A stretch of 64,000 nucleotides of DNA from UBA4459 sp963776205. GTDB lineage: Bacteria > Bacteroidota > Bacteroidia > Bacteroidales > F082. Shown piece after piece: positions 28,247-37,686 of the stretch; position 1 is the stretch's first letter; every line of letters starts with the position of its first letter. The notes below the pieces were generated by a model. The model was not told where the DNA came from. It ran no database searches and saw nothing but the letters and a program-made list of their open reading frames with translations. The stretch is from the NCBI GenBank assembly GCA_963776205.1, contig CAVZLR010000002.1, positions 1 through 64,000 on the forward strand. Direction: 5' to 3'. The position numbers and the translations under genes are program-made.

Positions 28247-29209
28247 TCAATTGCTGATTCCGTTTTGCATGAGAATCAACTGCTCATGAGTTAAATTATA
28301 GGGTGGATCAGGAATTTTAATTTTATAGGTCCTTCCGCTCCTGTTCTTAAGGTCTGTTTGCCGTAACCAGGGATTAAAATATTTCAGGATTTTGTAGCTG
28401 ATTCCATGGTCCTTTGCAAAATCTGACCAATTTTCAATTTTTCCGTTCACTTCTACAAGGTGATAAGGAATGGGTAAATAATACTCGTCTGGTTCAATAT
28501 AAAATCCATAGGCCTGAGGATTTTCAAAAATGAGTTTCATGGCCAAAATTCGGTATACATACCTGCTTGTTTCTTCGGCAACAAGCATATCATAATAAGA
28601 TCCAGCCTGTTGTTTTTCCATCAATCTCTGGATACCGCTTGTACCCGCATTATACGATGCAGCAACCAATGCCCAGTTGCCATATTTTTCGTAGCTCTTC
28701 AACAGATATTTGCAAGCTGCTTCTGTAGATTTCTCCACGTGGTATCTTTCATCAACCTCCCTGTCCACCTCCAGGTCAAAATCTTTCGCAGTCCCCTTTA
28801 AAAACTGCCAGAATCCGACAGCATCCGAAGGAGAAACTGCATTGGACAATCCACTCTCAATAACAGACAGGTATTTAAAATCAAGCGGCACACCGTATTT
28901 TTCAAGTATGGTATCCATCACGGGAAACCAACGTCCTGATTTTTTAATGATCTGCAAAGTGGATGAGTGCCAGTAAGTATTTACAGATAATTCCCTGTCA
29001 AGCGCTTCTCTAACGTAGAATATATCAAGTGGAACAGCCTCTCCTGCAAAAGTAAGTTCGTCAGGTATATCAAGTGACACGATCTTGTAATACTGTTCAT
29101 TATTTCCAGGCAACTTCGACTGATCCTGCCGCCACCATTTATCAAATCCAATTATTAACATGATAATCAGAACGATTAACAAAAAATATGTCAAAGCTTT
29201 ATTCATCAA
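28247..29209 (-). CDS. Membrane-anchored lytic murein transglycosylase (SLT, MltD-like)
   Basis: This is a peptidoglycan-cleaving enzyme of 320 residues. A single hydrophobic segment (about 5-23) anchors it facing the periplasm. The SLT domain shows the catalytic glutamate in YLSVIESGLSNAVSPSDAVGFWQF, then YLLKSYEKYGNWALVAASYNAG. The C-terminal part resembles a degenerate LysM-like module (DFAKDHGISYKILKYFNPWLR). It releases anhydro-muropeptides during wall growth. It is encoded between rfbC and uvrA on the same strand with gaps of 29 and 10 bases. Confidence 0.93.
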   Translation of the reverse strand: MMNKALTYFLLIVLIIMLIIGFDKWWRQDQSKLPGNNEQYYKIVSLDIPDELTFAGEAVPLDIFYVREALDRELSVNTYWHSSTLQIIKKSGRWFPVMDTILEKYGVPLDFKYLSVIESGLSNAVSPSDAVGFWQFLKGTAKDFDLEVDREVDERYHVEKSTEAACKYLLKSYEKYGNWALVAASYNAGTSGIQRLMEKQQAGSYYDMLVAEETSRYVYRILAMKLIFENPQAYGFYIEPDEYYLPIPYHLVEVNGKIENWSDFAKDHGISYKILKYFNPWLRQTDLKNRSGRTYKIKIPDPPYNLTHEQLILMQNGISN

Positions 29210-29238
29210 CTCTCAGCGTATAAATTATTCAATTCAGT

Positions 29239-29784
29239 TTAAAAGGGACTATCCAGATCTTTAAAAAAGGGTACGTTTTGATCTTTATCGGAGAGTATCG
29301 GATCACTAATTTTCCAATCAATATTCAAATCCGGATCATTCCAGCGAATACTCCCTTCTGATTCTTTATTATAAATATTAGTGCACTTGTATATAAATAC
29401 TGTATTGTCCTCTAATGCAACAAACCCATGTGCAAACCCGGGTGGTATCCAGTACATCCATTTATTCTCATGGGTCAATTCTACAGAAACCCACTGCCCA
29501 TATGTTGGTGATGATTTTCTGATATCTACTGCCACATCAAGAACTGAGCCACTTACAACACGAACCAGTTTACCTTGTGAAAATGGCGGTTTTTGAAAGT
29601 GCAGACCCCTTAGTACTCCTTTGTTTGAATATGATTCATTATCCTGAACGAAATTATGGTCAATGCCCATTTTAAGAAATACTTCTTTATTGTATGACTC
29701 AAAGAAATAACCTCTCTCATCCAGATAAACTTTGGGTTTGATTATATATAAATCAGGTATCTTGGTTTCAACAATCTCCATCAC
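29239..29784 (-). CDS. rfbC: dTDP-4-dehydrorhamnose 3,5-epimerase
   Basis: This is the RmlC-type cupin enzyme that epimerises C3 and C5 of dTDP-4-keto-6-deoxyglucose in dTDP-rhamnose synthesis. Family motifs are DERGYFFESYNKEVF, FVQDNESYSNKGVLRGLHFQ (with the catalytic His), VLDVAVDIRKSSPTYGQW and WIPPGFAHGFVAL. The length of 181 residues is standard. The other rml genes are not adjacent; here it heads an operon with a lytic transglycosylase and uvrA, so it is an isolated copy. Confidence 0.97.
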   Translation of the reverse strand: MMEIVETKIPDLYIIKPKVYLDERGYFFESYNKEVFLKMGIDHNFVQDNESYSNKGVLRGLHFQKPPFSQGKLVRVVSGSVLDVAVDIRKSSPTYGQWVSVELTHENKWMYWIPPGFAHGFVALEDNTVFIYKCTNIYNKESEGSIRWNDPDLNIDWKISDPILSDKDQNVPFFKDLDSPF

Positions 29785-30021
29785 AACAAATTTTAACTTG
29801 TAAAAGTACTTATTTAACAGTTAGCAGCTTAACTGGCAAACAATCAATTTTAATCTTTTAACAAATATCTAAATCTGTTCGAATATTTTTTTTCGAATTA
29901 AAAATTGATAAAAATTGTGGTCATTTTTGAACACCTCTGTTTCTATTCGAACAATATATTTTTTGTCATTTTTTGTTCTGAAAGCTATATCTTTGGCAAT
30001 CAGAACTTGTTAAATTCTGGC
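29785..30021. other. Divergent intergenic region
   Basis: These 237 AT-rich bases separate rfbC from the DUF5916-type gene. The plus-strand promoter is at 29962-29995. A weak minus-strand TACTTTTA for rfbC lies near 29800. An open frame from 29905 covers part of it but lies upstream of the promoter, so it is not translated in my reading. Confidence 0.4.
29962..29995 (+). promoter_or_regulatory. Promoter of the DUF5916-type gene
   Basis: TTTG at 29962-29965 and TATCTTTG at 29988-29995 match Bacteroidota -33 and -7 elements with 22 bases between. The start near 30002 lies downstream of the longer open frame's first ATG at 29905, which supports translation from 30022. Confidence 0.6.
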
Positions 30022-32700
30022 ATGAATTATGGGCATAGAAACCTGCTAAGAACAACTTTTATTTTGAAGGGTAATCCAATCCAAAAAACAATCCTCCTTG
30101 CCTCCTTATTGTTGGTAATATCCGCTTACTCACAGGATAGTTTAAGAATATATCACACGAACCGATTGATTGGCGCCCCTCCGGTTATCGATGGCTTAGT
30201 TAATGAAGAAGCCTGGGATATTGTCGAATGGAGTGGTGAATTCTTGCAGCGCGAGCCTTATGAATACCAGAGACCTTCTCAGGAAACCAAGTTTAAACTG
30301 TTATATGATGACAACCACTTGTATATAGCCATTCGCTGTTTTGATTCAGAACCTGATAAAATAGAAAAACGATTGACCCGACGTGATAGTTTTGAAGGAG
30401 ATTGGGTAGCTGTTGGCATTGATAGTTACAATGATAAAATGACAGGATTTTCATTCTCTGTGAATGCTGCAGGCGTCAAGAATGATGGAATAGTTACAAA
30501 CGACAATGACTTTGATGAGACATGGGATCCAGTATGGTATACGAAGGTTAGTATTGACGAACTTGGTTGGCTGGCTGAAATGAAAATTCCATTTACACAA
30601 TTAAGATTTTCAAAAAAAGAGGATTATATATGGGGCTTTGAAGTATTACGTTGGTATTTCAGAAAAGAAGAAATGTCGTTGTGGCAGATGGTACCTCAGG
30701 ATGCCACAGGCTGGGCAAGTTTATGGGGTGAAATTCACGGTATTAAAAATATTCAACCCAAAAAGGAAGTTGAATTAATTCCTTATGCCATGGGTTACGT
30801 TGAAACTTATGAAGCCGAAGAAGGCAATCCATTTGAAGACGGAACAGACTTTGGCTACAATGCAGGGTTGGATGGTAAAATTGCGATTACCAATAACATG
30901 ACTCTGAATTTTACAGTAAACCCTGACTTTGGGCAAGTTGAAGCTGATCCTTCTGAGGTAAATTTGTCAGCATTTGAAACATATTTCGAGGAGAAAAGGC
31001 CATTCTTTATTGAAGGAAGTAATATTTATAATTATCCGGTTACTGAAGGTGATGGATTCTTTGGTGTTGATAATTTATTTTATTCACGGAGAATAGGACG
31101 CATGCCTCAATATGAACCAGATCTTGAGGATAATGAATACGCTGATATACCTGAGTATACCCGGATTCTGGGCGCCATGAAATTATCAGGAAAAACCAAT
31201 AACGGATGGTCGATTGGTGTTTTGGAAAGTATTACAAATAAAGAAACTGGTCAAATTGCTTCCAATGGAATTGTTAACGAAGAAGTTGTTGAACCTCTTA
31301 CTAACTATTTTAACACCCGAATTCAAAAAGATATTGATAAAGGCAATACAACAATCGGTGGAATGGTAACTGCCACAAATAGATTTATCAATGATAGTTC
31401 AGTAAATTTTTTACCAACCGCTGAATATACCCAAGGGATTGATTTTAAAAATTTCTGGAAAGAAAAAGCCTATAATCTAAGTATAAGAACTGTTTTTAGT
31501 CAAGCTTATGGTTCAACTGAAGCAATAACAGAATTGCAGGAAGCACCACAGAGATATTACCAGCGACCGGATGTAGAACATTTATCGATTGACACAACAA
31601 GAACCAGTCTTATTGGGAATGGAGGTACGATTGAAGGAGGTAAGATTGGTGATGGACACTGGCTATATGGAGGGTGGTTTACCTGGAGAACACCCGGTTT
31701 GGACTTGAATGACATGGGTTTCCTTCGGTTAAGCGACTACTTTAATCAAGGTGTATGGGGTGGATACAGGATATGGGAACCATTTAGTATTTTCAGAAAT
31801 TTGAATATAAATGCGTCTCAGTCTTCAGGCTGGGATTTCTCAGGCCGTCATTTGTATATTAATGCAAATGTTAATATTCGTATGCAATTTAAAAATTACT
31901 GGAGTTTTGCTGTTGGTGTTAACCGGGGTTTTTTTGATATCGATCGACATCAATTACGTGGAGGACCTGCATTGAGAGCCCCAGGAGATTTTGGATACTG
32001 GTATAACATTGAGTCTGACACTAGAAAAAAACTTTCATTTGAATTATTCATGCGAAATAATTGGGGAGATGATGATTATCAGAGAACTTTTGGAACAAGT
32101 CTAGAAATCATGTATCGACCATTATATTTTTTACAAATCTCACTCGAACCGGGTTATAACTTCCAGAACCAGGAGATAATATATGTCGAAACACCGGAAT
32201 ACAATGGCAATAATGTTTATGTTGTTTCAAATATTTACCAGGAATTTGTAAGCATGGACATCAGAATTGAACTATCCATAACCCCCAATCTTTCCATTCA
32301 ATATTGGGGGCAACCTTATCTCTTTTCAGGAGATTATTCAGATTATAAAAAAGTTACCAATCCGATGACAGAGCAATGGCAGGATCAATATACACTTTAT
32401 CCAGAAAATGAGATATTATACGATCCTGTTGATAATATGTATAATATTGATGAAAATGCCGATGGATACACCGATTATAGTTTTGAGAATCCGGATTTCA
32501 GCTTCTATGAGTTTCGTTCGAACCTGGTAGTCAGATGGGAATATATTCCGGGGTCAACCGCTTACCTCGTATGGTCACAAGGCCGTACAGGCGACCATCC
32601 AGATGGCAGGTTCAGTCTTTCAGAAAATATGAACAAACTTTTAGATGTCAGTCCAAGAAATATTTTCCTACTAAAAGTCTCATACCGGTTTAGTTTTTAA
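30022..32700 (+). CDS. DUF5916-type outer-membrane protein with CBM9-like domain
   Basis: This large protein (about 892 residues from the chosen start) has a signal peptide (hydrophobic ILLASLLLVISAYSQ), a carbohydrate-binding family 9-like sandwich (APPVIDGLVNEEAWDIVEW, then LYDDNHLYIAIRCFD) and a C-terminal part with many amphipathic aromatic strands ending in LLKVSYRFSF, typical of an outer-membrane barrel. The junction FTVNPDFGQVEADPSEVNLSAFET and EKRPFFIEGSNIY is characteristic of the DUF5916 group common in Bacteroidota. The start at 30022 is preferred over 29905 because of the promoter at 29988 and because it places the signal peptide near the N-terminus. Function is unknown; binding or transport of a sugar-like or hydrophobic ligand is a guess. 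Confidence 0.85.
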   Translation: MNYGHRNLLRTTFILKGNPIQKTILLASLLLVISAYSQDSLRIYHTNRLIGAPPVIDGLVNEEAWDIVEWSGEFLQREPYEYQRPSQETKFKLLYDDNHLYIAIRCFDSEPDKIEKRLTRRDSFEGDWVAVGIDSYNDKMTGFSFSVNAAGVKNDGIVTNDNDFDETWDPVWYTKVSIDELGWLAEMKIPFTQLRFSKKEDYIWGFEVLRWYFRKEEMSLWQMVPQDATGWASLWGEIHGIKNIQPKKEVELIPYAMGYVETYEAEEGNPFEDGTDFGYNAGLDGKIAITNNMTLNFTVNPDFGQVEADPSEVNLSAFETYFEEKRPFFIEGSNIYNYPVTEGDGFFGVDNLFYSRRIGRMPQYEPDLEDNEYADIPEYTRILGAMKLSGKTNNGWSIGVLESITNKETGQIASNGIVNEEVVEPLTNYFNTRIQKDIDKGNTTIGGMVTATNRFINDSSVNFLPTAEYTQGIDFKNFWKEKAYNLSIRTVFSQAYGSTEAITELQEAPQRYYQRPDVEHLSIDTTRTSLIGNGGTIEGGKIGDGHWLYGGWFTWRTPGLDLNDMGFLRLSDYFNQGVWGGYRIWEPFSIFRNLNINASQSSGWDFSGRHLYINANVNIRMQFKNYWSFAVGVNRGFFDIDRHQLRGGPALRAPGDFGYWYNIESDTRKKLSFELFMRNNWGDDDYQRTFGTSLEIMYRPLYFLQISLEPGYNFQNQEIIYVETPEYNGNNVYVVSNIYQEFVSMDIRIELSITPNLSIQYWGQPYLFSGDYSDYKKVTNPMTEQWQDQYTLYPENEILYDPVDNMYNIDENADGYTDYSFENPDFSFYEFRSNLVVRWEYIPGSTAYLVWSQGRTGDHPDGRFSLSENMNKLLDVSPRNIFLLKVSYRFSF

Positions 32701-32728
32701 AGTTTTCTTTTTGCCAATAACAATTTTT

Positions 32729-32736
32729 TAGCTTTG
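32729..32736 (+). promoter_or_regulatory. -7 promoter box before the isoprenoid-synthase-like gene
   Basis: TAGCTTTG fits TAnnTTTG. The predicted start is only a few bases before the ATG at 32748, giving a very short leader. Confidence 0.5.
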
Positions 32737-32747
32737 AATAATCAAAT

Positions 32748-33782
32748 ATGGCTGATTACTTTTCCATGCGGACAATTCAAAATAGTATACTCTTACTAAA
32801 ATTTGTGACCAAGGTAAGGGCTGTCAATAGGGAAAACGGTTCATATCATCGTTATGTCAATGAGATTGCGCATCAGGATATTACCAAGTCAAACCAAATC
32901 AATGATGGTAGCATTTCTCAACTGCATTTTTTGAAAATCCAATGGTATATGGCCACCAACCTTTATCTGGGTGAATTGCTATCAGAATTGCGTCATCAGA
33001 AACTTAATATAAAAGAAAAAAAGTCTCTCATCTATCTCGGAGCACTCATGGCCATTACGGACCTGATGGTAGATGATAATCAAATTGATTCGCAAAGAAT
33101 TTCGATTTTATTAAAAAGCGATTATCATAAATTTAACGAATGCACTGCTATTGAGAAAATATTCATTCTTTATCACGAAAAACTACTTTCTATTATTGAT
33201 AGCAAGAAAGCATTTTTGATCAAGGATTTTTCATTGCGGAAACCGCAAATTGACAGCGTGGCACAATTGAAAAAAGATATAAGTGAAGAAGAAATCCACG
33301 AATTAACAAGAAATAAAGGTGGGACTGCCATTTTACTCACAACTTCGCTCCTCTTTGAAATAACGGAAAAAAACAAAGCAGCATTTTATCAACTCGGCGC
33401 ATTTATTCAATACATGAACGACAGCCTGGATATGTGCAAAGATATGAATGCGGGTGTTACAACTTTTGTGAGTTTTTGCACCAATTATGATCAGGTAAAT
33501 GAGCAACTCAAACTTGAATTTGACAAAACAACCACATTGTTTCAAGAAACTGAATACGATTCAGATGACTTATACAGGCTCATGTTTTACATACATGCGA
33601 TGTACGTAGCTGTGGTTTATAAAAATTTTGAACTTGCCAAAATCACTGGTTATAGAATTGAGTTTAAAAAGATATATTTGAAGGATAAATCGAGATTTAC
33701 GATCAACATGTATTCATTTAAAAGTCTATTTTTTTGTATACCAAAAATACTTAATGGCCCTTTTCTAAATACAAATAGCTGA
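32748..33782 (+). CDS. Class I isoprenoid-synthase-like helical protein
   Basis: This 344-residue, mostly helical protein has no signal peptide. Two acidic patches resemble the metal-binding motifs of class I terpenoid synthases: DLMVDDNQID (about residues 105-114) and YMNDSLDMCKD (about 228-238). The spacing fits the two facing helices of that fold. Proteins of this kind are annotated in Bacteroidota as class 1 isoprenoid biosynthesis enzymes, but no reaction is known to me. The motif is not a canonical DDxxD, so activity is uncertain. A multi-spanning membrane protein gene follows after seven bases. Together they could modify or transfer a polyprenyl-linked compound, but this is inference. 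Confidence 0.6.
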   Translation: MADYFSMRTIQNSILLLKFVTKVRAVNRENGSYHRYVNEIAHQDITKSNQINDGSISQLHFLKIQWYMATNLYLGELLSELRHQKLNIKEKKSLIYLGALMAITDLMVDDNQIDSQRISILLKSDYHKFNECTAIEKIFILYHEKLLSIIDSKKAFLIKDFSLRKPQIDSVAQLKKDISEEEIHELTRNKGGTAILLTTSLLFEITEKNKAAFYQLGAFIQYMNDSLDMCKDMNAGVTTFVSFCTNYDQVNEQLKLEFDKTTTLFQETEYDSDDLYRLMFYIHAMYVAVVYKNFELAKITGYRIEFKKIYLKDKSRFTINMYSFKSLFFCIPKILNGPFLNTNS

Positions 33783-33789
33783 CAGGTTC

Positions 33790-35073
33790 ATGAATAAAAA
33801 GCTTAAAGCTCTATATTTTATATTAATTGCCTTTTCTCTTCTTTACCTCTCATTTAACAGGCATAGCAAATACGAGGCATTTCACTACCGAAGTGAAATT
33901 TTTGCAGACAAAGCAGGCTACTATATTTATTTACCTGCACTTTTCATTTATCAGTTTCATATTCCTGACTTTCCTGTGGATATTGATCAGAAAACAGGTA
34001 ACGGCTTCCGATTAGATTCCATAAATAATAAAGTGTTCACCAAATACACCTATGGTGTTGCATTACTTCAATTTCCCTTTTTTCTCCTTGCGCACCTGAT
34101 CACTCAGTTTACGAATTTTGAGGCAAACGGATTTACTTTTCTTTATCAGAAATCAGTTGATGTTGCTGCCATTTTTTATCTGTTAACCGGTCTCTTTTTT
34201 TTGTTTAAATTGCTTAAAAAAAGTTTCCCCACTGGGATATCAGCCCATACTATATTAGTAGTCTTTGCAGGCACCAACTTGTTTTATTACGCTGTAATAG
34301 AGACAGGTATGTCACACATTTATTCTTTTTGTATATTTTCAATTTATCTTTTTCTATGGTCCAGCCGTGATAAATATTTGCATCAGCAAATGAAATATGG
34401 TTTTTTATTGGGAATAGTAGCTGGGATTATTGTCATTCTCAGACCGCTTAATACTATTTTTATATTATTTTCTTTGTTTTTAAGGCCAAGCATCCTCAGT
34501 AGGAATTTTATAAAAGAATATCCAATTCTTATTGGATCGTTCATAATATCGGGCTTTGTCATGGTGCTTCCACAGATGTTTTACTGGAATTATATTTCTG
34601 AATCATTTTTTTATTATTCTTACGGAAATGAAGCATTCTCCAATATTCATAATCCACAGGTCATTTCCGTATTCTTTGCTCCAAACAGTGGTCATATCTT
34701 ATACAATCCGGTGTTCTTGATTTTTGTGACGGGAATAGTCTTAATGATCATAAATAAAAAACCAAATGGTTGGATAATAGGAACCTTAATAGTTGTATTG
34801 AGTTACTTGATCAGCTCCTGGTGGATCTATAATTTCGGATGCGGATTTGCCAATAGAAATTTTGTTGAATATTATGCTATATTGGCCATACCCTTAGCTT
34901 ATCTGCTCAACTATCCCAAATCAAAAAGTATGCAAATATTTACCTATATATTGCTACTCCTTTTTAGTATCTATAGTATAAAAATGTCCTTGTCCTTTGA
35001 TGGTTGCTGGTATGGAATAAGCAATTGGGACTGGAGCATGTACCAACATTGGTTCCTGAATGCACCCAGTTAA
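33790..35073 (+). CDS. Polytopic membrane protein, GT-C-like
   Basis: This 427-residue protein has roughly ten to eleven hydrophobic helices. After the first helix there is an extracytoplasmic loop with FADKAGYYIYLPALFIYQ, and later VIETGMSHIYSFCIFS, LILRPLNTIFI-like and FGCGFANRNFVEYYA. This layout, with acidic residues in the first loop, resembles lipid-linked-sugar glycosyltransferases of the GT-C fold (GT39/ArnT-like). It follows the isoprenoid-synthase-like gene by seven bases and is probably co-transcribed with it. I do not know its donor or acceptor; the GT-C label is tentative. Confidence 0.6.
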   Translation: MNKKLKALYFILIAFSLLYLSFNRHSKYEAFHYRSEIFADKAGYYIYLPALFIYQFHIPDFPVDIDQKTGNGFRLDSINNKVFTKYTYGVALLQFPFFLLAHLITQFTNFEANGFTFLYQKSVDVAAIFYLLTGLFFLFKLLKKSFPTGISAHTILVVFAGTNLFYYAVIETGMSHIYSFCIFSIYLFLWSSRDKYLHQQMKYGFLLGIVAGIIVILRPLNTIFILFSLFLRPSILSRNFIKEYPILIGSFIISGFVMVLPQMFYWNYISESFFYYSYGNEAFSNIHNPQVISVFFAPNSGHILYNPVFLIFVTGIVLMIINKKPNGWIIGTLIVVLSYLISSWWIYNFGCGFANRNFVEYYAILAIPLAYLLNYPKSKSMQIFTYILLLLFSIYSIKMSLSFDGCWYGISNWDWSMYQHWFLNAPS

Positions 35074-35086
35074 TCAATATCTCCAA

Positions 35087-36478
35087 TTAAATATGAATCA
35101 CCTCCCCGAAAGCATCGGCAACAGCTTCCATCACGGCTTCTGACATGGTTGGGTGCGGATGAACCGATTTAATAATGTCATGCCCTGTAGCTCCTTTCTT
35201 CCTTGCCACTACAACTTCAGCGATCATCTCAGTTACATTGTCACCGATCATATGGCATCCTAACCATTGCCCGATGCCTGCATCAAAAATCACTTTAACA
35301 AAACCATCCCTGTTGCCACCAGCACTCGCTTTACCAGATGCGGTAAAAGGGAATTTACCGACTTTTATATCGTATCCGGCGTCCAGTGCCTGCTGTTCAG
35401 TCATTCCAACGGATGCTACTTCAGGACTGGTATAAGTACAGGCTGGTATATTACTATAGTCAATAGCTTCAACATACTGACCAGCAATTTTTTCAATACA
35501 TGTAATACCTTCATGCGAGGCTACATGTGCCAGCGCCGGTCCGTGGACGATATCTCCAATGGCGTAATAACCCTCAACGTTAGTTTTGTAAAAGTTATCC
35601 ACTTTCACCTTCCCTTTTTCAACTTCAATACCCACATCCTCCAATCCAATACCGGAAATATTGGTTTCAATACCCACAGCAGAAAGTACAATATCTGCTT
35701 CCACAATTTCTTCGCCTTTAGCTGTTTTTATCAATACCTTGCATGTATCACCTCTTTTATCAACACTTTCAACAGCTGAATTGATCATCACTTTCATTTT
35801 AGCTTTTTTGAAGGATCGCGCCAATTGTTTTGAAACATCTACATCTTCAAGTGGCACAATATTGGGTAAAAACTCAACCAGGGTCACCTCTACCCCAAGC
35901 GAATTATAAAAATAGGCAAACTCAGAACCAATCGCCCCGGAGCCAACCACTACCATGCTTTTTGGAATTTTATCCAGGGTCATGGCTTCACGGTATCCAA
36001 TTATCTTTTTGCCGTCCTGTTTCAGATTGGGTAACTGCTTCGATTTTGCGCCAGTAGCAATAATAATGTGATTTGCCTGGTATGTTGTAATTTTTCCTTC
36101 AGCATCAGTTACTTCAACTGATTTACCTGGTTTCAATTTTCCAAATCCATGGATTACATCTACTTTACTTTTCTTCAGCAGGTACTGAACACCTTTGCTC
36201 ATTCCGTCAGCTACATCACGACTTCTTTCAACCATGCTTTTTATATCAGCTGTGATTTGTCCATCAATCTTCACTCCATAATCAATAGCATGTTTGGTAT
36301 AATTAAATACCTGTGCGCTCTTCAACAATGCTTTAGTGGGAATACAACCCCAATTCAGACAAATGCCACCTAATTCTGACTTTTCAATGACAGCTGCTTT
36401 CATGCCCAGTTGCGATGCCCTTATGGCTGCTACATAACCACCTGGTCCGCTTCCCAATATCAATATATCGTATTTCAT
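35087..36478 (-). CDS. lpdA: Dihydrolipoyl dehydrogenase (E3)
   Basis: This flavoprotein reoxidises dihydrolipoamide in 2-oxoacid dehydrogenase complexes, producing NADH. The FAD motif GSGPGGYVAAIRASQ, redox pair GGICLNWGCIPTK, NAD motif VVGSGAIGSEFAYFYNSLG and C-terminal catalytic HPHPTMSEAVME are all visible. I chose the start at 36478 (MKYDILILGSGPGG) rather than the open frame's first ATG at 36592. Homologues begin a few residues before the FAD motif, and a TATTTTTG promoter box at 36506-36513 lies between the two. The corrected start also removes overlap with the divergent HD gene. No E1 or E2 genes are adjacent. Confidence 0.97.
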   Translation of the reverse strand: MKYDILILGSGPGGYVAAIRASQLGMKAAVIEKSELGGICLNWGCIPTKALLKSAQVFNYTKHAIDYGVKIDGQITADIKSMVERSRDVADGMSKGVQYLLKKSKVDVIHGFGKLKPGKSVEVTDAEGKITTYQANHIIIATGAKSKQLPNLKQDGKKIIGYREAMTLDKIPKSMVVVGSGAIGSEFAYFYNSLGVEVTLVEFLPNIVPLEDVDVSKQLARSFKKAKMKVMINSAVESVDKRGDTCKVLIKTAKGEEIVEADIVLSAVGIETNISGIGLEDVGIEVEKGKVKVDNFYKTNVEGYYAIGDIVHGPALAHVASHEGITCIEKIAGQYVEAIDYSNIPACTYTSPEVASVGMTEQQALDAGYDIKVGKFPFTASGKASAGGNRDGFVKVIFDAGIGQWLGCHMIGDNVTEMIAEVVVARKKGATGHDIIKSVHPHPTMSEAVMEAVADAFGEVIHI

Positions 36479-36492
36479 TCGTGCTAATTTTA

Positions 36493-36513
36493 TAGTTTTG
36501 AATTGCAAAAATA
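36493..36513. promoter_or_regulatory. Overlapping divergent -7 boxes for lpdA and the HD hydrolase
   Basis: TAGTTTTG at 36493-36500 on the plus strand and TATTTTTG at 36506-36513 on the minus strand both fit TAnnTTTG. They sit within 21 bases of each other between the divergent genes, so the two promoters may compete. Confidence 0.55.
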
Positions 36514-36551
36514 ATATTCTCCGAAAGCCGGGGATGCAATTCTTATAAATT

Positions 36552-37211
36552 ATGACAGGCTCACAGGAAAAGATTATTGAAAATACAATCAAATTTGTTC
36601 AAAACGAGCTTAATAATGCAGAGGGCGGGCACGACTGGTGGCATATCTACAGGGTATGGAAAACTGCCGTTCATATAGCAATGGAAGAGAAGGCCGACTT
36701 ATTTGTTGTTCAGATGGGCGCTTTATTGCACGATATTGCCGATTCGAAATTCAATAATGGAAATGAAGAAATTGGCCCGAAAAAGGCAGTTCAATTCATG
36801 ACAAGTTTAAATCTGGATATCAAAACAATTGAACATCTCGAAGCCATCATCAGGAATATTTCATTTCATAAAACATTTGAAGAAAAGAAATTTGATTCTT
36901 CAGAATTAAGGGTCATCCAGGATGCGGATCGCCTTGATGCTATCGGGGCTATTGGTATTGCACGGGCATTTAACTACGGCGGATATAAAAATTTCAAATT
37001 GTATGATCCGGGCATTGAACCTGACCTTTACATGAGTAAAGAAACGTATAAAAAAAGCGATGCCCCTACCATCAATCATTTCTATGAAAAACTCTTTCTG
37101 CTAAAAGGTATGATGAACACGCCAACAGGTAAAAAACTGGCTGAAAGACGCCATACTTATATGGAAAATTTTGTTGCTCAGTTTATGAATGAGTGGGAAG
37201 GAAAAGCTTGA
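36552..37211 (+). CDS. HD-domain phosphohydrolase (YedJ-like)
   Basis: This is a 219-residue metal-dependent phosphohydrolase of the HD superfamily. The metal ligands are visible in order: GHDWWHIYRVW, GALLHDIADSKF and VIQDADRLDAIGAIGIARAFNYGG. The last segment is typical of the YedJ/YpgQ group, some members of which hydrolyse nucleoside triphosphates. There is no signal peptide, so it acts in the cytoplasm. It is transcribed away from lpdA and converges on smpB with a 15-base gap. The exact substrate is unknown. Confidence 0.9.
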   Translation: MTGSQEKIIENTIKFVQNELNNAEGGHDWWHIYRVWKTAVHIAMEEKADLFVVQMGALLHDIADSKFNNGNEEIGPKKAVQFMTSLNLDIKTIEHLEAIIRNISFHKTFEEKKFDSSELRVIQDADRLDAIGAIGIARAFNYGGYKNFKLYDPGIEPDLYMSKETYKKSDAPTINHFYEKLFLLKGMMNTPTGKKLAERRHTYMENFVAQFMNEWEGKA

Positions 37212-37226
37212 TATAGATCTACAAGA

Positions 37227-37676
37227 TCAACGTTTTAGATGACGATCCATTTCACGCTTCGAATCCTTCTCTTTCAAACTATCCCTTTTATCATAATGAT
37301 GTTTACCTCTTGCCAGTGCAATTTCAAGCTTTGCAAGTCCCTTTTCGTTTATAAATAAAGTAATGGGTACAATGGTCATGCTTTTTTCTTTCACCTTTGT
37401 AAACATTTTTCGTAATTCCCTGGCATTTAACAACAGTTTCCTGTCGCGTTTGGCCAAATGATTATTGTAAGAAGCAAAAGAATATTCGGCAATATGCATA
37501 CCCCTGACATACAACTCATGGCCTTCAAAATAGCAATATGAATCGGCCAGGCTTGCTTTCCCATTTCGTATCGATTTAATTTCGGTACCGGTCAGTATAA
37601 TACCGGCCACTATTTTATCAATTAAATGATATTCCCAGGAAACCCTCTTATTCTTTATTTTGATCCCATTACCCAT
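37227..37676 (-). CDS. smpB: SsrA-binding protein
   Basis: SmpB binds the tRNA-like part of tmRNA and brings it to stalled ribosomes. The sequence shows NKRVSWEYHLIDKIVAGIILTGTEIKSIRNGKASLADSY-type features of the OB core and the basic C-terminal tail rich in K, R and D that enters the mRNA channel. The length of 149 residues is standard. The gene lies 16 kb from ssrA and directly after an SPFH gene (10-base gap), probably in one transcript. Confidence 0.98.
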   Translation of the reverse strand: MGNGIKIKNKRVSWEYHLIDKIVAGIILTGTEIKSIRNGKASLADSYCYFEGHELYVRGMHIAEYSFASYNNHLAKRDRKLLLNARELRKMFTKVKEKSMTIVPITLFINEKGLAKLEIALARGKHHYDKRDSLKEKDSKREMDRHLKR

Positions 37677-37686
37677 CCATCAAATG

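Noticed and set aside
29905..30021. N-terminal extension of the DUF5916-type protein
   Set aside because: A promoter box at 29988-29995 lies inside it and the signal peptide begins after 30022.
36479..36592. N-terminal extension of lpdA
   Set aside because: It lies upstream of the promoter box at 36506-36513, overlaps the divergent HD gene, and homologues start at the FAD motif.
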